Below are positions 1 to 9,060 of a DNA stretch of 47,221 nt, one piece after another. The translations under genes and the position numbers were made by a program. Within the stretch, counting starts at the first letter, position 1. Every line of letters starts with the position of its first letter. The stretch covers positions 1-47,221 of the forward strand of contig JAYORG010000011.1 in assembly GCA_038123275.1 (NCBI GenBank), read 5' to 3'. The notes below the pieces were generated by a model. It had not been told where the DNA came from, ran no database searches, and saw only the letters and a program-made list of their open reading frames with translations. The stretch is from CAJQHT01 sp038123275. GTDB taxonomy: Bacteria > Pseudomonadota > Alphaproteobacteria > Rickettsiales > UBA1997.

Positions 1-60
1 GATCTTTACTTGGAAAATTCATGTACTTCCTGGTACATTAAAATTTTCCAAGTAAAGATC
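1..60. repeat. Long inverted repeat (hairpin) downstream of trpA
   Basis: The first 19 bases (gatctttacttggaaaatt) are the exact reverse complement of bases 42-60. Inside them a second pair (atgtac/gtacat) closes a 6-nt ttcctg loop, so the whole 60 nt can fold into one hairpin. No clear T-run follows on either strand, so a terminator role for the trp-his run is possible but not shown. The right half belongs to the tandem repeat that follows. Confidence 0.75.
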
Positions 61-285
61 AAATCCAACCTTTTCCCCACCAAAACTGATTAATTTACCT
101 AGATTAGAGTAATTAAAAAACTTCCTGGTATATTAAAATTTTCCAAGCAAATTCAAATCCCATCCTTCTCCACCAAAACTGATTAATTTACCTAAATTAG
201 AGCAATTAAAGAACTTTCTGCTATATTAAAATTTTCTAAGCAAATTTATTTTTCTTGCTAAAGTTGATTAATTTCTGATGAAAGA
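26..285. repeat. Degenerate tandem repeat, three units, including trpA 3' end
   Basis: Three units start with cttcctggtacatt (26), cttcctggtatatt (121) and ctttctgctatatt (214), giving periods of 95 and 93 bp. Each continues with a ttaaaattttcyaag block and then a block resembling aaactgattaatttacct. In the third unit this last block is the 3' end of trpA (aagttgattaatttctga on the plus strand). The array therefore looks like successive duplication of the trpA tail with its downstream spacer. Units 1 and 2 resemble each other more than unit 3. Confidence 0.75.
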
Positions 286-1073
286 TCTTTGTTGATTTTT
301 ATTAGATCTTTTTTAATTGTTTCTTTTGGTGAGTTTTTATTTAAGCCTTCTTCAATAATGCCAACTAATCTTGATCCAACAACAATTCCGTTAGCGCCTA
401 TTTGAGACATTTCTTGTACATGTTGTTTGTTTTTAATGCCAAAACCAATAGCAACGGGAATATCTGTTAACTTCTTTATTTTGCTAATGAATTTTTTATT
501 TTCTTTTGGACTAGATGATTTAGTTCCGGTAATGCCAGCAATTGAAATAAAATAAAGAAAGCCACTGGCTTTTTTTATTATTTGTTTCATGCGATTTTCA
601 TCACTAGTTGGAGTAATCAGTTTGATAAGGTCAAAAGAGTGTTTCTGGCAATATGAGTATAATTCACCGTCTTCTTCAATTGGTAAATCGACAATTAATA
701 CGCCATCAACGCCATTTTCTTTAGCATCTATTACGAATTTTTCTAATCCATAATGTAAAACTGAATTGTAATAACCCATTAATATTAGGGGTGTTATTTG
801 GTCGGTTTGACGGAAATTTGCAATCATTTTTAGCACTTTTTTTAATGTAGCACCATTTTTAACAGATCTTTTGCTGGCCTCTTCAATTGTTGGACCATCT
901 CCAGCCGGGTCTAAAAAGGGGATACCTACCTCGATTAAGTCGGTTCCATTTTTAGGTAATTCTTTTATTATTTCTAAAGATGTATTAATATCAGGATCTC
1001 CACCAGTAACAAAGGAGATGAAGGCTGTTTTATTGTTTTTCTTTAAATTGGTAAATGTTGTTTTAATTCTCAT
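258..1073 (-). CDS. trpA: Tryptophan synthase alpha subunit
   Basis: Cleaves indole-3-glycerol phosphate to indole and glyceraldehyde 3-phosphate in the last step of tryptophan synthesis; indole is passed to TrpB. The 271-residue length is normal for the family. The TIM-barrel motif FVTGGDPD lies at 21-28. Glu48 (in LIEVGIPF) and Asp59 (in DPAGDGP) match the two catalytic acids, and the phosphate-binding GIVVGSRLV is near the C-terminus. The ATG overlaps the trpB stop as ATGA, so translation is probably coupled. It is the last gene of a five-gene minus-strand run. Its last codons are repeated in degenerate form downstream. Confidence 0.97.
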   Translation of the reverse strand: MRIKTTFTNLKKNNKTAFISFVTGGDPDINTSLEIIKELPKNGTDLIEVGIPFLDPAGDGPTIEEASKRSVKNGATLKKVLKMIANFRQTDQITPLILMGYYNSVLHYGLEKFVIDAKENGVDGVLIVDLPIEEDGELYSYCQKHSFDLIKLITPTSDENRMKQIIKKASGFLYFISIAGITGTKSSSPKENKKFISKIKKLTDIPVAIGFGIKNKQHVQEMSQIGANGIVVGSRLVGIIEEGLNKNSPKETIKKDLIKINKDLSSEINQL

Positions 1074-2278
1074 TTAATGTTTACTCCTAATTTTTCTGCA
1101 ACTGTAAAAATATCTTTATCACCTCTGCCTGATAGGTTAACTATTATTGTTTGATTTTTGTCCATTGTTTTAGCTTGTTTAATGGCATAAGCAATGGCAT
1201 GAGATGATTCTAGGGCTGGAATGATTCCCTCTATCTTAGTAAGTAATTGAAAAGCTTCTAAGGCTTCGTCATCGGTTATGCTAACGTAATTAACTCTTTT
1301 AGTTTCATTTAAATAAGCATGTTCAGGCCCAATTCCTGGGTAATCTATTCCAGCAGAAATAGAGTGAGCATCTGTTATTTGGCCATCGTCATTTTGTAAG
1401 AAGTAGGTATAATTGCCATGTAAAACTGCCTCACTTCCTTTTGAAATTGAGGCGGCATGTTGTCCGGATTCAATACCTTTTCCAGCTGCTTCAACGCCAT
1501 ATATTTGCACATTTTTATCATCAAGAAAAGGATAAAATAAGCCCATAGCATTAGATCCTCCACCAATGCAAGCAATTAGACAATCTGGTAATTTACCCTC
1601 AATTTCTAGTATTTGCTCTTTTGCTTCTTGTCCTATAATTTTATGAAAATCTCTTACCATTTCTGGATAAGGATGAGGTCCAGATACTGTTCCAAGTAGA
1701 TAATAGGTGTCATTAATGTTAGCTGTCCAATCGCGCATTGCTTCATTTATAGCATTTTTTAGACTAGCTGAGCCTGAATCTACGGATTTTACTTGCGCTC
1801 CTAATAATTTCATGCGAAAGACATTAGGTTTTTGTCTTTGCATATCTTTTTCTCCCATGTAAATAGTGCAGGGTATGTCAAATAAGGCACAAACTGTGGC
1901 AGTGGCAACACCATGTTGACCGGCTCCAGTTTCAGCAATAATTCTCTTTTTACCCATTTTCTTAGCTAGCAAAATTTGTCCTAAGCAATTATTGATTTTA
2001 TGGGATCCAGTGTGGTTTAACTCATCTCTTTTCATATAAATTTTAGCTCCACCAGCATGTCTAGTTATTTTATTAGCAAAGTAAAGTGGGTTAGGGCGTC
2101 CCGCATAATATTTTAAATAATAAGAGAATTCCTTTTGAAATTCAGGATCATTTTTAGCTTTTTTGTAAGCTTCTCCTAATTCTAAAATAGCTGGCATTAA
2201 AGTTTCGCCAGCATACCTGCCACCAAACTTACCAAATTTACCATTACTATCAGGAAGATTATATTTATTGTGTATCAT
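1070..2278 (-). CDS. trpB: Tryptophan synthase beta chain
   Basis: PLP enzyme that joins indole and serine to make tryptophan, in complex with TrpA. At 402 residues it is full length. Lys94 in HTGSHKINNCLGQ is the PLP lysine, ETGAGQHGVAT is the substrate loop, and CIGGGSNAMG binds the cofactor phosphate. It begins 3 nt after the stop of the VirB6-like gene and overlaps trpA by 4 nt. No trpF or other trp genes are present in the window, and the usual upstream partner position is taken by a secretion gene. Confidence 0.98.
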   Translation of the reverse strand: MIHNKYNLPDSNGKFGKFGGRYAGETLMPAILELGEAYKKAKNDPEFQKEFSYYLKYYAGRPNPLYFANKITRHAGGAKIYMKRDELNHTGSHKINNCLGQILLAKKMGKKRIIAETGAGQHGVATATVCALFDIPCTIYMGEKDMQRQKPNVFRMKLLGAQVKSVDSGSASLKNAINEAMRDWTANINDTYYLLGTVSGPHPYPEMVRDFHKIIGQEAKEQILEIEGKLPDCLIACIGGGSNAMGLFYPFLDDKNVQIYGVEAAGKGIESGQHAASISKGSEAVLHGNYTYFLQNDDGQITDAHSISAGIDYPGIGPEHAYLNETKRVNYVSITDDEALEAFQLLTKIEGIIPALESSHAIAYAIKQAKTMDKNQTIIVNLSGRGDKDIFTVAEKLGVNIK

Positions 2279-2281
2279 TAT

Positions 2282-5200
2282 TTATTTATCTTTTGTTGGT
2301 TTACTTGCTGCCGGTGAACCACCAACACCTCCAGTTGGTGCTTTTGAGCTATCACTAGCTGACCTGCCTTTTGCAAGGCTTAAGCCTTTACCTTTGGTTC
2401 CAACGGCACTACCTATTTCCTTTCGTTTATTCATGGCACGTGCGCCAACGCCACGGGCAGCTTTCTTCATACCTCTCATGCCTCTTAATTGCGCCCCTCT
2501 AAGAGCTCCATATCCTTTTTGTAGAGCTTTGCCTACATCCATGCCTTGGGCTTTAAGTTCTGCTCCACCAACCAATTTGGCAGCAAATGATGTTATTTTT
2601 CCAAAGAATTGACCAAAGATAAACATTAAGAATGCAGCCTTGATCATAACAAAAACAATATTTTCAATAGTATTGCTACCAGGGTTTAATATTTCTAATT
2701 CTGGAAAACCAATTCCAAGGGCTTCGATATTATTAGTTTTAATGCCTAATTGCGAAAATATACAATATACACTATCTTTAGCAGCTTGGGAGTTACATTC
2801 CATAGTTTTTGGCCCTGTTACTCCGTCACCTTTATATGAAATATCTCCAGCAATTGTAGCATCAAAAATACTAATTAATATTCCTAAATAGGCAAATAAA
2901 ATAAATGGTTGCAGAGAAAATCCCATTAGGTTTTTCCACCATTTATCAAAAATTGATTTAGTCTTTTTAAACATAACCATAGGAATAGTAATTGGTGATA
3001 TGTAAATTAGGATTATGATGGAGATTGATGATAATAAAAACATATGCAAGGCTCTAATTGCCATTGAAAGTAGATAAAAAACAAATACCACAGAAGCAAA
3101 TAAGAATATAATTCCAGCTCCTCCGGTTAAAAATCCAGCTAAAATAAACATAAATAGATGTGGAACTGTTACCCCTGGGGCAAATCCAAGAGCATAGATA
3201 ATTTTACAATCTAAGGTATCCCATATTTTTAAATATTCTGAACCTTCAGGATATTGTGGATTATCAGTTGAGCCATCTTCATGGTTGTATTTTGGAAATT
3301 GACAGCCATCTAGTTTTTTTGTTAGGGCTATTTCAGCATAGCCACTATAATATATATCATAGTTAGTGCTATTTATATTATTTCCATTTGCATCTAGTAA
3401 TATAAAGCTGTGTTTGGTGATTTCTATATCTTCTTCATCATTATCTTCTATAGTAAAGGTATTTTCAGTTATAGCGCCAACTGTAAATTTTTGATCATTG
3501 AACTGTTCTATTTCAGAGATGTTGCTAATTGTAATATCATCACCAGTTTCTATATCTCCAATATTATCAACGGTAACTGTAGTAATAGAGCCATTGTCTA
3601 TTTGGTATATTCTTGTTTCGCTTTCATCAATACGCATAACAATATCTGATATAACTAGTGAACCTTTAAAGACTCCTTCAAAGAATTTTGTTTGCCATGC
3701 ATCGCCAAGAGCAAAGTATGATACTAGGCCTATCTTTATTATAAACATCATAATATCTTTTCTGGCAATCATTGAGCCACCCATTAATATGGTATAGCCA
3801 ACCATCATAATTGCTCCAGTCAAAACTAGCTTAATAACTAGCTTTAAATGTTGTTGTATTGTTTCAAAGAATGATACTCCTTCTAGGTCATCTCCTTCAA
3901 ATTGTTCATTTCCACTCGGACAAACGCCGTCTTCATCTGGTATTTCCTCTTCATTGGTACATTTTGCATGTCCAGCTTTATATAAGAATATATTATATAA
4001 TGTTTCATGAAAACATTGTGCAATGGGAGCAGAGAAGTGACTATTATTTATAGAAACTAAATCTGCGTTATATGAATAATCATTTTGTGAATCTCCTATT
4101 AGATCAAAACAGCTGCTAGAAATATATTCACCATCCATATCAATGTTTCTAATGTATGGTTCTCCTGGAACTTTAACGCAATGTTCCAAATATTGACAGT
4201 GATTTAAAATGGCACCAGCTTTATTTTCATCATAATCTACATCACCTGCTTGTAAACTGTATATATTAGCTGTTTCTGTGCCTCCTCCTAATAGATGATT
4301 ATAAGGGCAAACAGAATAAGCTTTAGCACATAGATAGTTAGAGTGATCTTTAGCTTCATATACTTCATACCAAACACCTTTAACATTGCATCTTGCTGCT
4401 CCTATTTCACAAAATTCATATTCATATCCACTTTCTCCTTCAACTCTGTTGCTACTTTCGATACACATAGTTTTTGTACTTTCTTCAATGCAACATTCAT
4501 ATGCTATTTGACCAGCTTTGCGCTCATCTTCATTGGTGGCTATTGAAAATCTTTCACAAGCATAATTAGATGCTTGATTTGGGCCTCTCATATAGTATCT
4601 TTGTTCATCTGAGTCATATCCTAATATTTCCTTACGTCTGTCACTTCCCCAATTTGGGTTTTGGCAATTTCCTCTTCCTTCATATTCTATTCCACCATAA
4701 ATTAACTCTCTATATTCACGATTTTCTACTTCGAAAGGCATTTCTCCTAAAGCAACCTTATCATTTAAATATTGGGAATATGATCCATTATAATTGCTAT
4801 AAGTGCGTGCAACGTTATCACCAGTCCAGTCACCAAGTGAGCCATATATCATAACGCCATCATCGTTTTCTTCCCATGTAAACCAGTTTCTGCCACATAC
4901 TCTAGCATATTTAAAGGCATCTTCAGCAACACCATATATTACAGCTAGTGCAGCAAGTGAAATTCCAATAGATACAGCACTCATAGCCCAGAGATTACAA
5001 CAAGCAGTTGCAGCGCTGGCAGCAGCAGCACCTGCACCTGGAACTGCTGCTGCTGCAGTAAGTGCGGCGCATGTTGTATTATTTTGAGCCATTTCAGCAG
5101 CTAGATCTGGGGATGCATATATTCCAAGAGCCGCTGCTGCTGTTGCTAAGGCAGAAGATTTATTATTATTGCAAGCATAATTTGCTGCCATTCTGGCTGA

Positions 5201-5500
5201 CATTGATGCAGCTGCTACTGTTGCCCAATAGGTAATACATGTAGGATTATCAATTTCCCATTCCATGTCAGGGCTACCAAAAGGACCATATTCTATGTTT
5301 GAGGCGCTACAATGATAACCATCAGTTTTATTAAAAGGGTGATTACCTGGATTACCATCCCTGTTTTTCCAGGATATCCCATCCCTGACACCTTCATTAG
5401 CAATACCGTATGAGTTATTTATTGCAAATAAAGACACAAAAGTAACTATCAGCAAGAAAGCAATAATTTTTTTGTGTGAATTAATAGAAATTTTTATCAT
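2282..5500 (-). CDS. VirB6/TrbL-like type IV secretion membrane protein, large form
   Basis: Probable inner-membrane channel component of a VirB-type IV secretion system, in the enlarged form known from Rickettsiales (several VirB6 paralogues with long extra domains). Residues 1-32 look like a signal peptide. Residues 33-540 are a cysteine-rich, non-cytoplasmic region containing an Ala-rich hydrophobic stretch at 145-192. Membrane segments lie at about 553-600, 770-840, 865-880 and 945-970, followed by a basic, Gly-rich cytoplasmic tail (980-1072). Between the first membrane pair and the rest, residues about 635-700 form a beta-rich insert (GDDITISNI, QKFTVGAITENTFTI) resembling FCCH-like modules. 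It overlaps hisG by ATGA. The VirB6 assignment is from topology and motif resemblance. Confidence 0.82.
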   Translation of the reverse strand: MIKISINSHKKIIAFLLIVTFVSLFAINNSYGIANEGVRDGISWKNRDGNPGNHPFNKTDGYHCSASNIEYGPFGSPDMEWEIDNPTCITYWATVAAASMSARMAANYACNNNKSSALATAAAALGIYASPDLAAEMAQNNTTCAALTAAAAVPGAGAAAASAATACCNLWAMSAVSIGISLAALAVIYGVAEDAFKYARVCGRNWFTWEENDDGVMIYGSLGDWTGDNVARTYSNYNGSYSQYLNDKVALGEMPFEVENREYRELIYGGIEYEGRGNCQNPNWGSDRRKEILGYDSDEQRYYMRGPNQASNYACERFSIATNEDERKAGQIAYECCIEESTKTMCIESSNRVEGESGYEYEFCEIGAARCNVKGVWYEVYEAKDHSNYLCAKAYSVCPYNHLLGGGTETANIYSLQAGDVDYDENKAGAILNHCQYLEHCVKVPGEPYIRNIDMDGEYISSSCFDLIGDSQNDYSYNADLVSINNSHFSAPIAQCFHETLYNIFLYKAGHAKCTNEEEIPDEDGVCPSGNEQFEGDDLEGVSFFETIQQHLKLVIKLVLTGAIMMVGYTILMGGSMIARKDIMMFIIKIGLVSYFALGDAWQTKFFEGVFKGSLVISDIVMRIDESETRIYQIDNGSITTVTVDNIGDIETGDDITISNISEIEQFNDQKFTVGAITENTFTIEDNDEEDIEITKHSFILLDANGNNINSTNYDIYYSGYAEIALTKKLDGCQFPKYNHEDGSTDNPQYPEGSEYLKIWDTLDCKIIYALGFAPGVTVPHLFMFILAGFLTGGAGIIFLFASVVFVFYLLSMAIRALHMFLLSSISIIILIYISPITIPMVMFKKTKSIFDKWWKNLMGFSLQPFILFAYLGILISIFDATIAGDISYKGDGVTGPKTMECNSQAAKDSVYCIFSQLGIKTNNIEALGIGFPELEILNPGSNTIENIVFVMIKAAFLMFIFGQFFGKITSFAAKLVGGAELKAQGMDVGKALQKGYGALRGAQLRGMRGMKKAARGVGARAMNKRKEIGSAVGTKGKGLSLAKGRSASDSSKAPTGGVGGSPAASKPTKDK

Positions 5501-6153
5501 TTTACTAAATTTTCTATATCAAATAGTTTAATTATTTTTTTAATATCATTATTTTTTACTTTAAAAGAGTTTCTATTCACAGCTAAGTATGAGCTAACAT
5601 CCAATAGTTTTTCTACTTCAACCAAGTTATTTTCTTTTAGGGTTTGACCGCTACTTACTAGATCTACAATAAAGTCACATAAATTTAGGTGTGGAGCTAG
5701 CTCCATGGCGCCATTTAATTTAATTGACTGTACTTGAATATTTTTAGTACAAAAATAGTTTTTAGTAAGGTTTTGATATTTACTAGCTATTTTAACGTGG
5801 CTTTCATTATTAAAATTGATATTTTTAGCTAATTCTTTTTTAGTGGCGATTGATAGACGACATTTACCTATTGCTAGATCAAAAAGACGGTAAATTTCTG
5901 GGCTTTTAAATTCTTCCAAAACATCAAGACCACAAATACCAATATCAGCAGCACCAAATTTTACAAAAGTAGCAACATCAAAACTTCTAACTTTTATTAT
6001 TTTTAAATTTTTAATATTAGTAGAAAATATTAATTTACGTGAGTTGTCATTGTAAAAGTCATCTTCTGGCTTAAAGTTAATTTTATTAAATAAAGGTGTT
6101 AATTCTTTTAAGATTCTACCTTTAGGTATGGCAATTATTAGTTCTTTTGTCAT
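5497..6153 (-). CDS. hisG: ATP phosphoribosyltransferase, short form
   Basis: Commits ATP and PRPP to histidine synthesis. The 218 residues match the short HisG form, which lacks the C-terminal regulatory domain and in known systems needs HisZ as partner; no hisZ is present in this window. Visible motifs are the N-terminal IAIPKGRI, FGAADIGICGLDVL in the middle, and DFIVDLVSSGQTLKEN, the PRPP-binding stretch. The gene starts 1 nt after the porin stop and its stop overlaps the VirB6-like start, so it is embedded in a mixed operon with no other his genes beside it. Confidence 0.96.
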   Translation of the reverse strand: MTKELIIAIPKGRILKELTPLFNKINFKPEDDFYNDNSRKLIFSTNIKNLKIIKVRSFDVATFVKFGAADIGICGLDVLEEFKSPEIYRLFDLAIGKCRLSIATKKELAKNINFNNESHVKIASKYQNLTKNYFCTKNIQVQSIKLNGAMELAPHLNLCDFIVDLVSSGQTLKENNLVEVEKLLDVSSYLAVNRNSFKVKNNDIKKIIKLFDIENLVK

Positions 6154-6154
6154 T

Positions 6155-7396
6155 TTAAAATGTTTTTATATATCTAACTAAAACTCCAGCAACATTATCT
6201 CTAACTTTGCTAGTTTTATAATCGGTTTTTTCACGTTTAATTCCACCCATAATTTGCAGGCCTTTCAAAATTGATTGATCACTAAATTTATAGCCCAAGC
6301 TTAATTCTCTAACATTATTATCAATACCATTAGTATTAATTTGGGTTTGTTCTTCTTGATATCTACCAATTGTTATATTGTAATTTTTAAAGAAGTAGAA
6401 TGTAAGAATTGTTGTTAAAAAATCAACATCCTTATCAATGTTACCTTCATGGTTATTAAAATTGGCATATTCAATAAAACCTTGAGCAATAATATTCTTA
6501 TGAAGAGGATATTGATAATCCATATTTAAAGCATAGGCTTTGGTGTCTTCTGTCTTACTTTTTGTAACTGGGCTTTGTTTGTCATTAACAGATAGGTTAA
6601 TATATGATAAATGGTAAGATAGTTTTTCTTCATTACCAAAGTCGTAATTAATGTCCATTGAAGCAATATAAGATTTCAAACCTCTTTTATCACCAGGGTT
6701 GCCATCATTTTTATTGGTGCCATCTCTTTTTGTAATAGTTGAGCCATCAAGATTTTTACTGTCATTGGTAAATACTGCTAACCCCACAACATAATGGCCA
6801 GTATCGGCTTCATTGCCAGCTTTAACATAGCTAGAAAATCCTAATTTTTTATCTTGACGATATTGATCTCTGGATTTTTCAAAAAGATATAGATTATCTT
6901 GCCTTTTGAATGACTGCCCAAAGCGAGTAGTAAATTTACCAGCAGTAAATGTAGCATTTTTATAATCATAATTCAAATTTAGTGCTTTAATATACAATAT
7001 TTCATCTTCAAAAGATTTATTGCCACCACCTTTTGGGGATTCTGATCTTTCTAGCTCTTCTGAGTCTGGATTACTTTCTCTTAGTAGGAAGGATGATTTT
7101 AAGTAGAATTTATTATTAAATTTTACATTTAAATCTAATTTTGAGCGTAGATAATTTTCATTATATTCATTTTGTGGATTGCTTGAATCGTAATTATAAT
7201 TATCAAAAAATTCTGTTTTAAATTTACCGCTGATTATTTGATCTTTGGAAAATCCTACTGTAGGAAATATAATAACAAGGCATAACGTTATTAAAAAAGC
7301 AGGAACTTTTTTCTTATCTTTGGTTGGCTTGCATTCAAAATTAGAGAAAAATTGAATGGTTTTATTTGAGAGTGTGTCTAATAACTTTTTTGTCAT
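6155..7396 (-). CDS. Outer-membrane beta-barrel porin-like protein
   Basis: Likely outer-membrane channel. Residues about 30-50 are a hydrophobic signal segment ending in GFSKDQ; the n-region before it is unusually long (about 29 residues). The remainder alternates short amphipathic strands with Asp/Asn-rich loops, and the chain ends in aromatic Phe, as barrels require for assembly. AGKFTTRFGQSFKRQD is typical of proteobacterial porin-type strands. Specificity cannot be read from sequence. It is the first gene of the packed minus-strand run porin-hisG-virB6-trpB-trpA and is divergent from the TauE-like gene. Confidence 0.75.
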   Translation of the reverse strand: MTKKLLDTLSNKTIQFFSNFECKPTKDKKKVPAFLITLCLVIIFPTVGFSKDQIISGKFKTEFFDNYNYDSSNPQNEYNENYLRSKLDLNVKFNNKFYLKSSFLLRESNPDSEELERSESPKGGGNKSFEDEILYIKALNLNYDYKNATFTAGKFTTRFGQSFKRQDNLYLFEKSRDQYRQDKKLGFSSYVKAGNEADTGHYVVGLAVFTNDSKNLDGSTITKRDGTNKNDGNPGDKRGLKSYIASMDINYDFGNEEKLSYHLSYINLSVNDKQSPVTKSKTEDTKAYALNMDYQYPLHKNIIAQGFIEYANFNNHEGNIDKDVDFLTTILTFYFFKNYNITIGRYQEEQTQINTNGIDNNVRELSLGYKFSDQSILKGLQIMGGIKREKTDYKTSKVRDNVAGVLVRYIKTF

Positions 7397-7482
7397 TACT
7401 TAGTTGTTGTTATTTACTTGAATGATAGTTACCATTTTAACATGAATTGCACTAGAAATCCATCATTTTTATTAGATAAGTA

Positions 7483-8187
7483 ATGTCTGTTATATTAATA
7501 GGTTTAGTTTTTTCTTTAGGGTTTTTTATTGAGAGCGTAGTAGGATTTGGTGGAAGCCTGATTGCTTTTGCAATTTTAGGGTTTTTTGCTGATATTAAAG
7601 ATCTTATTTTAATTGGTCTTTATATAGCCACAGCGTCAAGTATATTCATAGTCTCTAGTGATTATAAATCTTTTAAGAAAGAAGTTTTCTTAAAAGCCCT
7701 TCCTTACTGTTTATTTGGGACTATTTTAGGAGTACTATTATTTGTTCATGTTCCTTCAGCATTATTATTAAAATTATTTGGAATTTTTATTATTATTTTA
7801 TCTTTAAAGACTTTCTTTTTTGATGAGGTTAAATTTCCCAAGATTGTTATTAAAAAACTTTTAATTGTTGGTGGTTTTTGTCATGGCGCTTTTGGTATTG
7901 GTGGACCTTTTCTTGTTTCGGCTGTAAAAAATCAATTTTCTAGTAAGTTGCATGCAAGGGCAACAATGGCTATATTTTTTATTGTTTTTAATATTACAAG
8001 ATACATTCAGCTATCAATAGCAGGTAACTTTAATCATGATTTATTTTTTCAATTTTGGTGGATGCCAATACCATTAATAATTGCAATTCATGCTGGCCAT
8101 AAAGTGCATATTGGTATTAGTGAGAAATTCTTCAAAAATGCTATTGCTTCTCTTACTTTAATATCTGGAGCTTTATTCTTTTTCTAA
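7483..8187 (+). CDS. TauE/SafE family membrane permease
   Basis: Predicted inner-membrane transporter of the sulfite exporter TauE/SafE family, whose members move sulfite, sulfoacetate or other organic anions. The 234 residues are almost entirely hydrophobic with about seven or eight membrane segments. The family's two similar halves are marked by SVVGFGGSLIAFAILG near the N-terminus and HGAFGIGGPFLVSA in the middle. It stands alone on the plus strand between two minus-strand groups, and its end faces the IleRS fragment. The substrate is unknown. Confidence 0.88.
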   Translation: MSVILIGLVFSLGFFIESVVGFGGSLIAFAILGFFADIKDLILIGLYIATASSIFIVSSDYKSFKKEVFLKALPYCLFGTILGVLLFVHVPSALLLKLFGIFIIILSLKTFFFDEVKFPKIVIKKLLIVGGFCHGAFGIGGPFLVSAVKNQFSSKLHARATMAIFFIVFNITRYIQLSIAGNFNHDLFFQFWWMPIPLIIAIHAGHKVHIGISEKFFKNAIASLTLISGALFFF

Positions 8188-8220
8188 AACCCAAATCTCA
8201 ACAGAACCTAGAACCTGTTT

Positions 8221-9054
8221 TTATTTTTCAAATCCCATCTTAATTTCAACTTCTTCAACATTACTACTGAATTGGTGAAGGTATTTATCAAGATATTTTT
8301 CTTCACTGGCAACAATAATGTCATTAGCTAAAGTTTGTTCTTTAATGTGCTGGTCATAAGATTTAATAACATTAAGAAATTGTTGGTTTGTGCTGTAAAA
8401 AGCAATTTTTATGTGATCACTAACATTTAAGTCTGCTTCTTTTCTATTTTGTTGAATTGTTCTTATAATATCTCTGGCTATTCCTTCCTCTTCTAATTCT
8501 TGCGTGATGTTAATATCTAATTTAATAACGCAATCATTACTAGAAAGTGTAGAGCTAGATTCCTTATCTTTGGCAATTAATTTAATTTCAAAATCGTCAT
8601 CTATAAGAGTTTCGCCAGCAATTTCAATTTTTTTATCATCAATTTTTTTCCAATGGCCTTCTTGAGATGCTTTGGATATTTCTTTCATTTTTTTGCCAAA
8701 TTTAGCACCAACTTTCTTGAAGTTAATTTGTAATTTAAACTGAGCTATATCATCATTTTTATCAGCAATTTCAACTATTTCAATATTTTTAATATTAACC
8801 TCATCCTTAATTAAATTTTGGTATGATTCATTATTTTTGATATTTTTGAGAGACTGACCTTTATTTCCATAGTTAAAAATTGTAACCTTATTTAAAGGAA
8901 GTCTAACTCTGAGGTTTTTTTGGTCACGTATGAATAAAATTGTAGCACATATGTCACGAATGATATCCATATCAATAGTTAACTGCTCGTTATTATCAAT
9001 AAAAGAGACATCTGGAAAATCTTGTAAGTGAACGGATAGTTTTTTATTGGTCAT
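8221..9054 (-). CDS. Free-standing C-terminal domain of isoleucyl-tRNA synthetase
   Basis: The 277 residues match only the last quarter of IleRS. The protein opens with SVHLQDFPD, which in full-length IleRS lies within the anticodon-binding region. It continues with the FIRDQKNLRVRLPLNKVTI block and ends with the C-terminal editing-distal domain (QELEEEGIARDIIRTIQQ, NRKEADLNVSDHIKIAF). The catalytic HIGH and KMSKS parts are absent. The frame is open throughout with an ATG 6 nt after the purM stop, so it looks expressed from the purM transcript. It may be one half of a split IleRS or a surviving fragment; which one depends on ileS elsewhere in the genome. Confidence 0.85.
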   Translation of the reverse strand: MTNKKLSVHLQDFPDVSFIDNNEQLTIDMDIIRDICATILFIRDQKNLRVRLPLNKVTIFNYGNKGQSLKNIKNNESYQNLIKDEVNIKNIEIVEIADKNDDIAQFKLQINFKKVGAKFGKKMKEISKASQEGHWKKIDDKKIEIAGETLIDDDFEIKLIAKDKESSSTLSSNDCVIKLDINITQELEEEGIARDIIRTIQQNRKEADLNVSDHIKIAFYSTNQQFLNVIKSYDQHIKEQTLANDIIVASEEKYLDKYLHQFSSNVEEVEIKMGFEK

Positions 9055-9060
9055 AATTTT

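Noticed and set aside
26..285. Possible CRISPR array
   Set aside because: Units are about 94 bp, degenerate throughout, and have no short constant repeats with unique spacers; no cas genes lie nearby.
2268..5087. Plus-strand frames opposite the VirB6-like gene, some Pro/Ala-rich
   Set aside because: They are antisense to a long coherent membrane protein and match no family; low-GC codon bias and the gene's Ala/Gly-rich segments explain them.
8220..8245. Similarity between the IleRS-piece 3' end (caaatcccatctt) and the arms of the coding palindrome
   Set aside because: Only about 13 bases match and no inverted partner is nearby; at this AT content it is likely chance.
8221..9054. Reading the IleRS piece as a frameshifted end of a full ileS next door
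   Set aside because: The sequence directly upstream is complete purM, with no residual synthetase core in any frame, so the rest of ileS is not here.
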